From: an archaeon
GTDB taxonomy: Archaea; Halobacteriota; Syntropharchaeia; Alkanophagales; Methanospirareceae
Assembly: GCA_030019325.1 (NCBI GenBank)
Contig: JASEFB010000048.1
Location: 1-14,519, forward strand
DNA length: 14,519 nucleotides
Reading direction: 5' to 3'
A program made the position numbers and the translations under genes. Positions 1 to 7,520 of the stretch are shown here, piece by piece. Positions within the stretch are counted from its first letter, which is position 1. Each line of letters begins with the position of its first letter. Under the pieces are notes generated by a model. It saw nothing but the letters and a program-made list of their open reading frames with translations, did no database searches and was not told the origin of the DNA.

Positions 1-489
1 TTGTCGGACGTGTTGATTGAGGAGGTAGAAGCGATGGAGAGGATTGGAGCAGACTTCATACAAATAAACGAGCCCATATTGTCAAGGATTTATCCCGTTC
101 CAAGACCTTTTATCCACGCGATAAACAAAATAGCACATTCTGTGAGGGTGCCAACAATTCTTCATGTATGTGGTGACATCAGCTCTTTCGCACATTACAT
201 CCCGCGAATTGAAGTGGATATGGTATCTCTGGAGTTCGCGGGATCCCCAAAAAACTTTGATTTCCTGACAAAGGACCTTTTTGAAGGTAAGAAAGTGGTA
301 GTTGGCTGTGTTTCCACAAAACCCCCGGTGGAGGATGTTGGAATGATAAAAAGGGTTGTGGATAGGGCTTTGGATTTCTTCTCGGAAATAATACTCAGTA
401 GCGATTGTGGATTTGCAAAAACACCAAAAGATGTGGTTATCTCTAAAATGGAAAATATGGTCACGGTATCGAAAGAAACCTTTCTTTAA
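1..489 (+). CDS. MetE/UROD-fold zinc-dependent methyltransferase, C-terminal part (5' end outside window)
   Basis: Partial gene: the frame is open from the first base, and 162 residues is about half of the usual 310-340 for single-domain archaeal MetE-like methyltransferases. The fold is the TIM barrel shared by the cobalamin-independent methionine synthase C-terminal domain and the UROD-like methylcobamide:thiol methyltransferases. Seen: IQINEP at 20-25, HVCGD with His55 and Cys57, LEFAGSP with Glu78 at 77-83, and SSDCGF with Cys136. His-X-Cys, Glu and a distal Cys match the zinc and thiol-activating ligands of this group. The spacing and the DCG motif resemble MetE more than MtaA/MtbA. The methyl acceptor could be homocysteine or coenzyme M; the sequence does not decide. 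It converges on mtrH and ends in a weak hairpin. Family assignment is good; the exact substrate is unknown. Confidence 0.75.
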   Translation: MSDVLIEEVEAMERIGADFIQINEPILSRIYPVPRPFIHAINKIAHSVRVPTILHVCGDISSFAHYIPRIEVDMVSLEFAGSPKNFDFLTKDLFEGKKVVVGCVSTKPPVEDVGMIKRVVDRALDFFSEIILSSDCGFAKTPKDVVISKMENMVTVSKETFL

Positions 490-537
490 AAAGAAAGCTT
501 TACCAAAGAAACATGTTTTTTGAGAGGTTCTCTTTGG
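481..537 (+). terminator. Stem-loops at the 3' end of the MetE-like gene
   Basis: TTTCTTT (481-487) pairs perfectly with AAAGAAA (490-496) across the stop codon. CCAAAGA (503-509) pairs with TCTTTGG (531-537), with a run of six T (516-521) in its loop. These could slow or end transcription of the plus-strand gene before it meets the mtr operon. This is read by eye; no folding energy was calculated. Confidence 0.35.
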
Positions 538-554
538 CGCTATCAGAGAAGACG

Positions 555-665
555 AAGAAATAAAAAATAAAAAATTTATCTTTTATGTTTTCCCCGCTGT
601 GGGCTCTGTCCACGTCCCCGCATGTGGGGCTCCGCCCCACGACCCCGCAAGCCCTGTAAGGGCTT
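555..665 (-). terminator. Hairpin cluster plus T-rich tract, probable mtr operon terminator
   Basis: Read on the minus strand after mtrH, there are three perfect or near-perfect stems in a row: AAGCCCT/AGGGCTT (649-655 with 659-665), GTGGGGC/GCCCCAC (624-630 with 634-640, loop TCC), and GTGG/CCAC (599-602 with 610-613). They are followed at about 558-580 by a stretch that reads as long T runs on the minus strand. Archaeal termination relies on T tracts, so the T-rich part is the more likely terminator; the GC-rich hairpins may stabilise the 3' end or be a dispersed repeat. Confidence 0.5.
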
Positions 666-682
666 ACCTGAAAGGGTTTAGT

Positions 683-1672
683 TCACGCGGACATCACAAG
701 ATAGGGGTGCGGCTCCTTCGCTTCGATCTCATGTTCTGCTGCGTTACCCTCTGAAACGATCATGTCCATCATCCCGATGAGCGGGAAAACCACCGGTGCA
801 TTCTCGATTGGCCCGTACATCACGAAATCCTGCCCCAACAGGGGTGGGATAACGTTAGAGCCTATATCGCATATATGGAATGCCTCTGCTCCCGGTCCTA
901 CCCATTTCTTCTTACCTGCTTCTTCGATTCTCTCAGCGTGCTCCTTCCTGTATGTCTTTATCCACGTCCACGCAGAGGGTGCATTGTGAATACCCATCCC
1001 CACTGGAATACCATATCTCGACTTTACCACCATGCCAGATGCACAGGAAGACCCACAACCTGCACCTATGGGTAACGTAGCCGGGTCGAACAGCGGTTTT
1101 TTTATGCCTAAATCTTCCCTTGCTAAATACAGCATCCCCTTCTCGAACGTCCCTGCTCCAGTCTCCAATAAATCTATCTTCCCTGGTACCGTGGTATCTT
1201 TAGGATTGAACCCCAATAGGATAGCTGCTGACAGTTTAGATTTCTTGATTTCTTCCAGCTCCTCTTTTGAACATGATACGTTTATTGAGTTGTATATCGC
1301 TTTATCTGACAGCCCGACCTCGTCACAATATTTCATTCCTCCGATCTTCGCCTCTGCAACCGTTGAATCGATCAAGAAAGGCACGTCGCTCACTTTAGTG
1401 CAGAACTCTATCTCTTTCTCCATCGCTTCCGGCGATTCCGAGAATATTTGTATGAGCGCGGGATTACCTGTTATGTCCTGCATCTCTTCCTGCTTCTTGA
1501 GCAGTGCTTCCGCCTTTTTCTCATCAAATATCGCTTTCTCAGGATCTTCGACGATATCATGCTTCGCATAGAATATCGTGCCTGCGAGAACAGTCGCTAC
1601 TTCTCCAGGTTGTCCGCCTATCTTCACTCCTGCGATTTCATATATATCCTGTTTCCTATCATATACAAACAT
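683..1672 (-). CDS. mtrH: Tetrahydromethanopterin S-methyltransferase subunit H
   Basis: MtrH is the peripheral catalytic subunit that moves the methyl group between methyl-tetrahydromethanopterin and the corrinoid carried by MtrA. The 329-residue length fits the family (about 310-325). Characteristic stretches are visible: the N-terminal YEIAGVKIGGQPGE, the central PFLIDSTVAEAKIGG barrel segment, LLGFNPKD, and GAGCGSSCASGM. No transmembrane segment is seen, as expected for a soluble TIM-barrel subunit on the cytoplasmic side. It is the last gene of the operon. A strong Shine-Dalgarno sequence (GGGAGGGGTG) lies just before the ATG at 1672, in the short gap after mtrG. The C-terminus ends near a hairpin cluster. 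Confidence 0.96.
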   Translation of the reverse strand: MFVYDRKQDIYEIAGVKIGGQPGEVATVLAGTIFYAKHDIVEDPEKAIFDEKKAEALLKKQEEMQDITGNPALIQIFSESPEAMEKEIEFCTKVSDVPFLIDSTVAEAKIGGMKYCDEVGLSDKAIYNSINVSCSKEELEEIKKSKLSAAILLGFNPKDTTVPGKIDLLETGAGTFEKGMLYLAREDLGIKKPLFDPATLPIGAGCGSSCASGMVVKSRYGIPVGMGIHNAPSAWTWIKTYRKEHAERIEEAGKKKWVGPGAEAFHICDIGSNVIPPLLGQDFVMYGPIENAPVVFPLIGMMDMIVSEGNAAEHEIEAKEPHPYLVMSA

Positions 1673-1688
1673 TTTTCACCCCTCCCTT

Positions 1689-1982
1689 TTATGCTATCAG
1701 GAATATCACATACGTAAGTATCCCTATCATCACGCCGTATAAAAGGCCAATTGTAAACCCTATCTTCTCCCCCTGTCGTTGCCAGAGCTCCCCTGCGACA
1801 AATTCCACTTTATGATCCATCACATTGATTCTCTCCAGGAGTTTTGTATGCTCTGGTGGCGTTACCGCTACAGGAACTGCTGCCTCCTTCAGTTCCTCCT
1901 CCAGTTTCTCCAGAATCTCCGCTGCAACTTCCTTTTCTATCTCCTCTTCCGTCTCCTTTTCTGCTTTTTTCTCTTCTCCCAT
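1689..1982 (-). CDS. mtrG: Tetrahydromethanopterin S-methyltransferase subunit G, with a long acidic N-terminus
   Basis: MtrG is a small single-span subunit of the Mtr membrane complex. The conserved core (LLERINVMDHKVEFVAGE, then GEKIGFTIGLLYG and a C-terminal membrane helix) is clear. The frame is open to a GTG at 2018 overlapping the mtrF stop, but I chose the ATG at 1982: it follows GAGGAG at a good distance and gives 97 residues. Even so it is longer than the usual 70-85, because residues about 1-37 are an almost pure Glu/Lys/Ala/Leu stretch that should form a charged helix or coiled coil, followed by a Pro/Val/Ala linker. What this adds is unknown; it could reach toward MtrA or MtrH in the cytoplasm. 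Confidence 0.92.
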   Translation of the reverse strand: MGEEKKAEKETEEEIEKEVAAEILEKLEEELKEAAVPVAVTPPEHTKLLERINVMDHKVEFVAGELWQRQGEKIGFTIGLLYGVMIGILTYVIFLIA

Positions 1983-2014
1983 TCTTCTTTCTCCTCGGCT
2001 CTTTTTATGACCTC

Positions 2015-2212
2015 TCACACCAGAAGTTTCAGACCAACGAGAAGGAAACTCACGAATATCCCGATTGCCATGCCTTTTATAAAGCCAACCCAGAGACCCG
2101 CTGCGAACCGGTTATCACGACCGATCAGCGTTATAAAGTGCCTGAGGTCCTCTATCCGAGCGGTTATCACCGCCGTTTCCGGTGTTTGTTGTACTACTTT
2201 CTGTGGTGGCAT
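2015..2212 (-). CDS. mtrF: Tetrahydromethanopterin S-methyltransferase subunit F
   Basis: A 65-residue protein with a soluble N-terminal part (residues about 1-42, including ARIEDLRHFITLIGRDNRFA) and one C-terminal membrane helix (about 43-65). MtrF resembles the C-terminal region of MtrA, and that likeness shows here: both have ARDQ/GRDN followed by a helix. It contributes to the membrane stalk of the complex. The Shine-Dalgarno sequence GGGGGTGA lies inside the end of mtrA, one base separates the mtrA stop from this ATG, and the stop overlaps a possible early mtrG start, so translation is probably coupled. Confidence 0.94.
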   Translation of the reverse strand: MPPQKVVQQTPETAVITARIEDLRHFITLIGRDNRFAAGLWVGFIKGMAIGIFVSFLLVGLKLLV

Positions 2213-2213
2213 T

Positions 2214-2945
2214 TTAGATCACCCCCAAGATAAGTGGTATAAGGAAGATAAATGCACTTATCAGCCCTGCTATGAGTCCAAGAAGGCCATTCATCGAGAG
2301 TCCTGAAGTCAACTTCTGGTCCCGCGCAATTAACTGTGTCTTGTATTTTATTTCCTCTGCGGCACGGTCTATTACGGCCATGAACGGAGCCGCAGGCATG
2401 GCTAACGGCATTTTTAACACCACTGCAGCTGCTTCCTCTACAGCTATTTTCACAATCATCGGGTCTTCCGGATAAGCTCCCGGGTCTTTCGCCTTGAGCT
2501 CTTTGACCTTCGCCATAAGCTTCCCATAATCCTCCACACCGAGCATGTCTATTACTTCCACCTGCTTCCTGAACCGCTCAACTGCTTCACGTGGTAGGTT
2601 CTCGATGAAGGGAATTGCCGCTTTTGTGCCTATTATCTTATGCGACTCGGGGTCAATGCCGTTCTGCCTGAGTGCTAACATCGCTCCTCCGCTTATATGC
2701 CCTGGAACTTCTGCACCGGCAATGATGAGGAATCGTATGTTCGGATTGGAGATGACGTTCGTCATTATCTTCTCCAAGCCGATGTTCTCCGTTTTATCAG
2801 GTCCCTGTATTGCTATACCTGGCAAATGTTCGATGTGGAAATAAGACCCTGTTGAGGATACTGCCACGCAACTCTCCGGGTCACCAACTTCATAGTCGCC
2901 CGTGAGAAGAGGCCATCCAGCCGGAACTTCTTTCTTCTCTACCAT
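2214..2945 (-). CDS. mtrA: Tetrahydromethanopterin S-methyltransferase subunit A (corrinoid carrier)
   Basis: MtrA holds the corrinoid that accepts the methyl group and passes it to coenzyme M. Visible hallmarks are GWPLLTGDYEVGDP near the N-terminus, the segment IRFLIIAGAEVPGHISG containing the histidine (residue 83 from my start) that corresponds to the cobalt ligand of characterised MtrA, and GTKAAIPFIENLPREAVERFR. A C-terminal membrane helix (about the last 22 residues) anchors it. An ATG at 2951 overlaps the mtrB stop (ATGA), but GGAGGTG lies only one base from it and seven from the ATG at 2945, so 2945 is the likelier start (243 residues). Confidence 0.96.
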   Translation of the reverse strand: MVEKKEVPAGWPLLTGDYEVGDPESCVAVSSTGSYFHIEHLPGIAIQGPDKTENIGLEKIMTNVISNPNIRFLIIAGAEVPGHISGGAMLALRQNGIDPESHKIIGTKAAIPFIENLPREAVERFRKQVEVIDMLGVEDYGKLMAKVKELKAKDPGAYPEDPMIVKIAVEEAAAVVLKMPLAMPAAPFMAVIDRAAEEIKYKTQLIARDQKLTSGLSMNGLLGLIAGLISAFIFLIPLILGVI

Positions 2946-2947
2946 CT

Positions 2948-3247
2948 TCATGCACCTCCTAAAGCTAAGAAGATCAGTGCTACCGCTAACACACCAAAGG
3001 TCACCCCGAGCATGAAAAACGTCGTAAAGCCTGCTTTACTCAACGCTCCTTCCCTGTGTGGCTGCGCCACATTAAAGCTGGTTGTAGGGTCAAGGGTATT
3101 GAAAAGGTCAGTCACTGCAGCTTCAAGAACCGTTATTTTCTCTTCTATCGGCGAAAGATTTACCTTATAGAATCCTGGCCTGCTCTCTCCTACAGTAAGC
3201 GTGTCCGGGTCTAAAACAACACCATACTTCTCATTGATTACCAACAT
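2948..3247 (-). CDS. mtrB: Tetrahydromethanopterin S-methyltransferase subunit B
   Basis: A 99-residue small membrane subunit. The N-terminus (VINEKYGVVLDPDTLTVGE) and a predicted coil around residues 30-55 (SPIEEKITVLEAAVTDLFN) are typical of MtrB. One membrane helix spans about 75-97. A GGAGGAGGTGA Shine-Dalgarno sequence lies upstream of the ATG, in the 25-base gap after mtrC, which is the longest gap between genes inside this operon. The stop overlaps the upstream mtrA start candidate, indicating coupled translation. Confidence 0.95.
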   Translation of the reverse strand: MLVINEKYGVVLDPDTLTVGESRPGFYKVNLSPIEEKITVLEAAVTDLFNTLDPTTSFNVAQPHREGALSKAGFTTFFMLGVTFGVLAVALIFLALGGA

Positions 3248-3272
3248 ATTCTCTCTTTTTTCACCTCCTCCT

Positions 3273-4127
3273 TTATCCCAACGTTTTGATCAATCCCGTT
3301 CCGACAGTTGCATAACACTCTTTCATGCATGCCTGTATGAATCGCCTATAGAACACTAGCCATACGAGCGCACCAAAGATTATCAGTGATATCCCGTCTC
3401 CGATTCCCCATGGAGACCCCATTACAAGCAAGGCAATTCCCAGTATGACGCTCAACAACCCTGAGATCTCTACTGAAACCATCATTGTTCTCTCTCTTCT
3501 CTCATCGGGCCCGAGACATGCATTGTACGGATGGAACATCGACATGCCACCGAGAATGAACATTATTGCTACGAGTCCACTACTTATCGCTTTCTCTACC
3601 ACGAGACCGAAATCAAGTGACCCCGCTACGATGGAAAATTCGAGCAGAATCCCTATCGTCCCTGCCATTCCTAATTCCATCATCCCCCGTTCCAACTTCG
3701 GTATCTTCATTCCTATTATCTTCTCATGGTTCGAAAATACACCTGAGAGATACCCGACGATCGCCATGAGGACCACGCCACCCAATACACCGGGCGCCAC
3801 TGGACCTATGCTCCCAACGACATGCGCGCATGCTGCTCCTACCAAAGCTCCTATGATACCATAGCCGGTTGCCAATACACCGATGGAGGGAACGCCGGTA
3901 CCCAATCCGTATTTAGACGTCTTTCGCACTGAATCCATACCCCAGAGGAACGCAAATATCATACCCACTGCTTTTATCACCGCTGGCAATCCCGGGATGA
4001 GCACGATGATCGTTGCGATTACGCCCGCGATAATGCCCAGATTTGTCTCGTCGCCCGGGAATGTAAACCCCTTTTTCGGCTTCGCTGCTACTACTACTTC
4101 TTCCTCTACTGCTGGTGTAACGGTCAT
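3273..4127 (-). CDS. mtrC: Tetrahydromethanopterin S-methyltransferase subunit C
   Basis: An integral membrane subunit of 284 residues with a short soluble N-terminus (about 1-28, with an acidic patch and KPKKG) followed by at least six hydrophobic segments. Recognisable stretches include KTSKYGLGTGVPSIG at about 69-83 and FHPYNACLGPDERR at about 198-211. MtrC, MtrD and MtrE are related membrane subunits that form the sodium-translocating part of the complex. The gene starts one base after the mtrD stop, with GGAGGG inside the mtrD end as its Shine-Dalgarno sequence. Confidence 0.95.
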   Translation of the reverse strand: MTVTPAVEEEVVVAAKPKKGFTFPGDETNLGIIAGVIATIIVLIPGLPAVIKAVGMIFAFLWGMDSVRKTSKYGLGTGVPSIGVLATGYGIIGALVGAACAHVVGSIGPVAPGVLGGVVLMAIVGYLSGVFSNHEKIIGMKIPKLERGMMELGMAGTIGILLEFSIVAGSLDFGLVVEKAISSGLVAIMFILGGMSMFHPYNACLGPDERRERTMMVSVEISGLLSVILGIALLVMGSPWGIGDGISLIIFGALVWLVFYRRFIQACMKECYATVGTGLIKTLG

Positions 4128-4128
4128 T

Positions 4129-4830
4129 TTACAACAACCCTCCTAAATTAGCTGTTAGCCAGACGAGAACACCGCAGAAGAGCGAGACGAAGAAACTGGA
4201 GAAGATCGCTTTGTGAATTCGCTTGAACTTCGGGTCGTGGAATCCCTCAATGGTACCGCCGATATTGTACGCTGCGATAATCGCATTGGCTACGAAGATT
4301 GATATTGCCGCAATTCCTGCCACTCCTGCCGGGAAGTTTGCGTAGTTAAGCAATGCAAAGTACATGAGCGCACCGCCAGCCCCACCTATCAACGCCCCTA
4401 CCATGCCAGAGATATAGCTCACGTTGGGAACGCCATGCCCATCGGTTTGTGGTGTTTTGTACTCTGTCTGTGATTCCCTTGTTATCGGATCAACTGCAAC
4501 TCGACCTGATACAGGAACGACTCCTGCTCCAAACGCGTAGATGATGTTCGCCATGAGCATGACGACACCCATCATCATCATTGCCCCAACGGCACCCGAA
4601 AGCGAGACAAGCAGGATACTGTTGGTAAACGTTGCCACCGATGATGCCGTAAATAATCCGACCACCGCTGCTCCGAGCATGAGCTGAATTGTCCCTGTTG
4701 CGATTCCTGTTGCGGTGCCCATTGCCGCTGGTGCTCCCCCTACGGGTATCAGATGAACTCCAATGCTTGCAAACTCTCCTCCTAATATCACGCATATCAC
4801 TACAACCAGTAAAGCTGTTATTGGTTCCAT
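4129..4830 (-). CDS. mtrD: Tetrahydromethanopterin S-methyltransferase subunit D
   Basis: A 233-residue integral membrane subunit. ASIGVHLIPVGGAPAAMGTA at about 26-45 is the conserved MtrD signature, and YISGMVGALIGGAGGALMY marks a later helix pair. About six membrane segments are visible. With MtrC and MtrE it makes the Na+ path that couples methyl transfer to a sodium gradient; direction depends on whether the cell makes or oxidises methane. It starts three bases after mtrE ends, with GGAGTG inside the mtrE 3' end as ribosome-binding site. Confidence 0.95.
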   Translation of the reverse strand: MEPITALLVVVICVILGGEFASIGVHLIPVGGAPAAMGTATGIATGTIQLMLGAAVVGLFTASSVATFTNSILLVSLSGAVGAMMMMGVVMLMANIIYAFGAGVVPVSGRVAVDPITRESQTEYKTPQTDGHGVPNVSYISGMVGALIGGAGGALMYFALLNYANFPAGVAGIAAISIFVANAIIAAYNIGGTIEGFHDPKFKRIHKAIFSSFFVSLFCGVLVWLTANLGGLL

Positions 4831-4833
4831 TTT

Positions 4834-5847
4834 TTACACTCCTACAAAGGGTCCATATCTCTTTCTCAGCCATTTCACCAATACCATGTTTCCTGCTGTC
4901 AACGCTATTCCTATGAGGAGCCCTACGACGATACCCCAGATCGCTGCCAGATCCCCTGCCAAAATAAACATCTCTTCAGGCCTCGTAATCGCTGGTAAGG
5001 CTGATAAAAAACCCCCGAGCCGCATTCCTACGAGCGTTCTATAGTTTTCGAACAGGATGATGAGTCCGAAGGTCAGCCCGGTACATGGTCCACCGAATTT
5101 CGCACAGAACCCCACGATATCCCTTTGTGTCCGTATACCGCAGTCTGCATATCGTGTTATCTTACCATGGTAAACGACCCGTTTCCCTTCGCCAAACGGC
5201 CTGTCCTGAAACTCACGCTCCGTTCCGTAATGGATATCACCGGTAGATGAGCCTATTGAGCCCACGGTAATCCCCCAGATGAAGCAGAGGAGCGGTAGGG
5301 CGAACGGATGGTTCAATGGATGATTCTCCAATCCAAATGCGAGATATCCGATGTTGCTCTGTATGTATGCTATGCTCGTGATACAGAAGGTCGTCATGAA
5401 GCCATGCGTTGCAATTGGCAGCAGATGCCCATATAACACATCGAGATAGATGGGCTGCTCGAACCGTTTCTGTGCCGCTGTCCTCCCGCAATGTGCGGTA
5501 GTCGCAAATATCACATGGACCATTGCCGCTGCTAATACACCGAGGGGAATCGCCAATATTGCCACTTTCCACTTCGCGTCAGGAACCAGAGGCTCAAACT
5601 TTTGCAAAAGCACCCAGGCTACCGTTCCTGCAGTTGCGCTATACATCGCGTTTGACAATGGCTCGCCTGAAATCGCTTTATTGAAGAACCGGTTCACCTG
5701 TCCCACCTGCGCCGCCAGTTGCACCTGCGAATTCGGATTGCTCTGTGACCCTGTATCTGACTCCAGGTCCTCGAATGTGCATGCAATGAACGCCAGGAAC
5801 GCTATCACTAACATCCATGCAAACAGCAATACTACTTCTATTGGCAT
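4834..5847 (-). CDS. mtrE: Tetrahydromethanopterin S-methyltransferase subunit E
   Basis: First gene of the operon, encoding the largest membrane subunit. The family hallmark ESDTGSQSNPNSQVQLA (about residues 29-45) is present, as are NKAISGEP, SSTGDIHYGTEREF and CAKFGGPCTGL. At 337 residues it is longer than most MtrE (about 295-305); the extra length seems to lie in the C-terminal third, including a loop ending in TRPEEM before the last helix. No Shine-Dalgarno sequence precedes the ATG at 5847, and a TATA box sits about 27 bases upstream, so the transcript probably begins at or next to the start codon. Confidence 0.96.
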   Translation of the reverse strand: MPIEVVLLFAWMLVIAFLAFIACTFEDLESDTGSQSNPNSQVQLAAQVGQVNRFFNKAISGEPLSNAMYSATAGTVAWVLLQKFEPLVPDAKWKVAILAIPLGVLAAAMVHVIFATTAHCGRTAAQKRFEQPIYLDVLYGHLLPIATHGFMTTFCITSIAYIQSNIGYLAFGLENHPLNHPFALPLLCFIWGITVGSIGSSTGDIHYGTEREFQDRPFGEGKRVVYHGKITRYADCGIRTQRDIVGFCAKFGGPCTGLTFGLIILFENYRTLVGMRLGGFLSALPAITRPEEMFILAGDLAAIWGIVVGLLIGIALTAGNMVLVKWLRKRYGPFVGV

Positions 5848-5870
5848 GTAGAAAAGGTAAGCGGAAGCCC

Positions 5871-5878
5871 TTTATAAA
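5871..5878 (-). promoter_or_regulatory. TATA box of the mtr operon (probable leaderless transcript)
   Basis: TTTATAAA, read the same on the minus strand, is centred about 27 bases before the mtrE ATG. Archaeal transcription normally starts about 25 bases after the TATA centre, which here is within a few bases of the ATG. The bases between hold no Shine-Dalgarno sequence. An A-rich patch just upstream could serve as the TFB recognition element. Confidence 0.65.
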
Positions 5879-5985
5879 GTTTTCTATTTTTTACTGCTTA
5901 AAAGAAATGAGAGACAAAGAGAGGACGTATCTGTGAGATTCGCCTTGAGAGAGAAGATTTCCCTTCTTCGCCACAAAAAACCAAA

Positions 5986-6014
5986 CTATTTATTACGATG
6001 TCATCTTTTATACC
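5986..6014 (+). promoter_or_regulatory. Probable promoter of mmp14
   Basis: Two AT-rich candidates lie before mmp14: CTATTTATTA (5986-5995) and CTTTTATACC (6005-6014). The first would start the mRNA near 6017 and include a weak GGGAG before the ATG at 6045; the second would leave a leader of about ten bases. The sequence alone does not choose between them. The promoter is back to back with the mtr promoter, about 110-140 bases away. Confidence 0.4.
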
Positions 6015-6044
6015 TTAACGAAGTGAACGGGAGAACAAGCAATA

Positions 6045-7493
6045 ATGGGCTTATTTGAGAGACACCGGCCAAGATTACTGAAAACCAAAAAAGTCAATTA
6101 TTCAGACTTATATTTCCAATTACGGCTATCTCGAGGGGACCTCTCACTAAAGCCGATTTTTATCGTGGCGAGTGTTGAACTAGGAAACAGCACCACTAAA
6201 GCTATCCTGACGGCTACGGATCTGAAAAGTGGACGAACGTATATCCTTGATAAGGCAGTAAAAATGACACGAGAAGCTCTTTCTCCACGCAATGCCTTCT
6301 GCCATACGATAAGCATGGTGGACCTTTCCGAGGGCTCTATTGCCGAATTGGTGAAAATGACGCTGCAGGAAGCTGCACGGTCCGCAGGGATAACCATCGC
6401 CGATTTGCATTTCGTCGTGCGCTCAACCGGTGTGACTGCGTGTTTCTCTAAGGTTGAGGAGGTCGAAGGAGTAATAAAAGCCCTTGCAAAAGGATGTATT
6501 CTCGCTGGTGTACCACCTCGGAAGATGATTTCACCTATGGCTATAGAGAATATCTCATCGGACTTGAGGGCGTTTTCAAGGATGACCAGGACTTATTTCG
6601 ACGGCGCTGTGACCGGGAACATCCCGCCTGGAGGCGAGTCAATAGTGGGGAATGAGATGGAGGGTGAGCTTGTAACTGCTGGACTTAAAGAGGCGGCTAA
6701 ATGGCTGGATGTTGATTATCGAAGCCCTGTTCTCTCTTTAGACTTCGGCACGACCCTCTCAGGTCGAATAACCGATGATAATTTACCATACGCACGTGTA
6801 ATAGGGAGCTTTTGCGGCTTAGCCGGCGCAATACCGGATGCCATTGTAACTAAGGTAGTGAAGGTTGACTTTCCTTCAGTGCTCGATTTAGCAAGGAGGA
6901 GTACACAGCGGAAGAGAATAAAAAGGGAGGTAGTGAAAGGATATGTTGATGATATATTAAGGCAGGTACGCATAGAAAAGGTAAAAGGTGGCTGCACGAG
7001 AGTAGGAGGAGTTCCTGTTAATATAGATGCAGCAGAGAAAAATGGCGTGGTGTTAATTGGCGTTGATGCGGGGGATAACCTCTCAAATCTGCCTAAAATA
7101 GCGGATATCGGTGCAGAGCTCGTGAAAGAGGAGGGTGAGCGGTATATCATCCCGGTAATAGATGAGATAGCGGCCTGTATAGTGGAAGGTCTGGTGGGGA
7201 TAGCGAAAGAAGAAGGGTTACTTCTGCCTAACACCAAGATAGGGATAACAGGGAGAGCGGGAATAACTGGTAAGAAGCCCGAACTCATATTGGATAAATT
7301 GAGCAAATTATTTGGGAGGAATATAGATAATGAGGTGATATTTGCAGACGATGCGCTGGCAAGGGGTGCGGCAGTCCTTGGGAGGTGCATGCACCAGTTT
7401 GGTACAGCTAAGAATCCTATTGGCGGCGTTCAAGGTCATGGCTGTGTGTATGGCCAGCGGGTAAGACTGCAGAAAAAAATACCTATAAAGTAG
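6045..7493 (+). CDS. mmp14: Methanogenesis marker protein 14 (ASKHA-like)
   Basis: Matches the methanogenesis marker 14 family, found in organisms that have MCR; its function is not established. The 482 residues include a family-like basic N-terminus (1-38) and then an ASKHA (sugar kinase/Hsp70/actin) layout: phosphate-1-like ASVELGNSTTK (42-52), RSTGV (126-130), the conserved FDGAVTGNIPPGGES (185-199) and NEMEGELVTAGLKE (203-216), phosphate-2-like SLDFGTTLSGRI (231-242), and a C-terminal GITGRAGITG (400-409) with DDALARGAAVLGR (435-447), as in the adenosine region. ATP binding is therefore likely. By analogy with BadF/HgdC-type activators it could be an ATP-driven activator or repair factor; that is inference. 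It diverges from mtr and precedes two MCR-activation genes. Confidence 0.9.
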   Translation: MGLFERHRPRLLKTKKVNYSDLYFQLRLSRGDLSLKPIFIVASVELGNSTTKAILTATDLKSGRTYILDKAVKMTREALSPRNAFCHTISMVDLSEGSIAELVKMTLQEAARSAGITIADLHFVVRSTGVTACFSKVEEVEGVIKALAKGCILAGVPPRKMISPMAIENISSDLRAFSRMTRTYFDGAVTGNIPPGGESIVGNEMEGELVTAGLKEAAKWLDVDYRSPVLSLDFGTTLSGRITDDNLPYARVIGSFCGLAGAIPDAIVTKVVKVDFPSVLDLARRSTQRKRIKREVVKGYVDDILRQVRIEKVKGGCTRVGGVPVNIDAAEKNGVVLIGVDAGDNLSNLPKIADIGAELVKEEGERYIIPVIDEIAACIVEGLVGIAKEEGLLLPNTKIGITGRAGITGKKPELILDKLSKLFGRNIDNEVIFADDALARGAAVLGRCMHQFGTAKNPIGGVQGHGCVYGQRVRLQKKIPIK

Positions 7494-7520
7494 ATGTAAT
7501 TGTTTAGCTGGAGAATAAAT

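Noticed and set aside
1032..1571. Open frame of 179 codons on the plus strand opposite mtrH
   Set aside because: It is antisense to a well-conserved gene and has Ser/Ile/Phe-rich, non-protein-like composition; a shadow frame.
6716..7390. 224-codon open frame on the minus strand inside mmp14
   Set aside because: It mirrors the marker 14 coding frame, has no recognisable domain, and lacks a plausible promoter or ribosome site.
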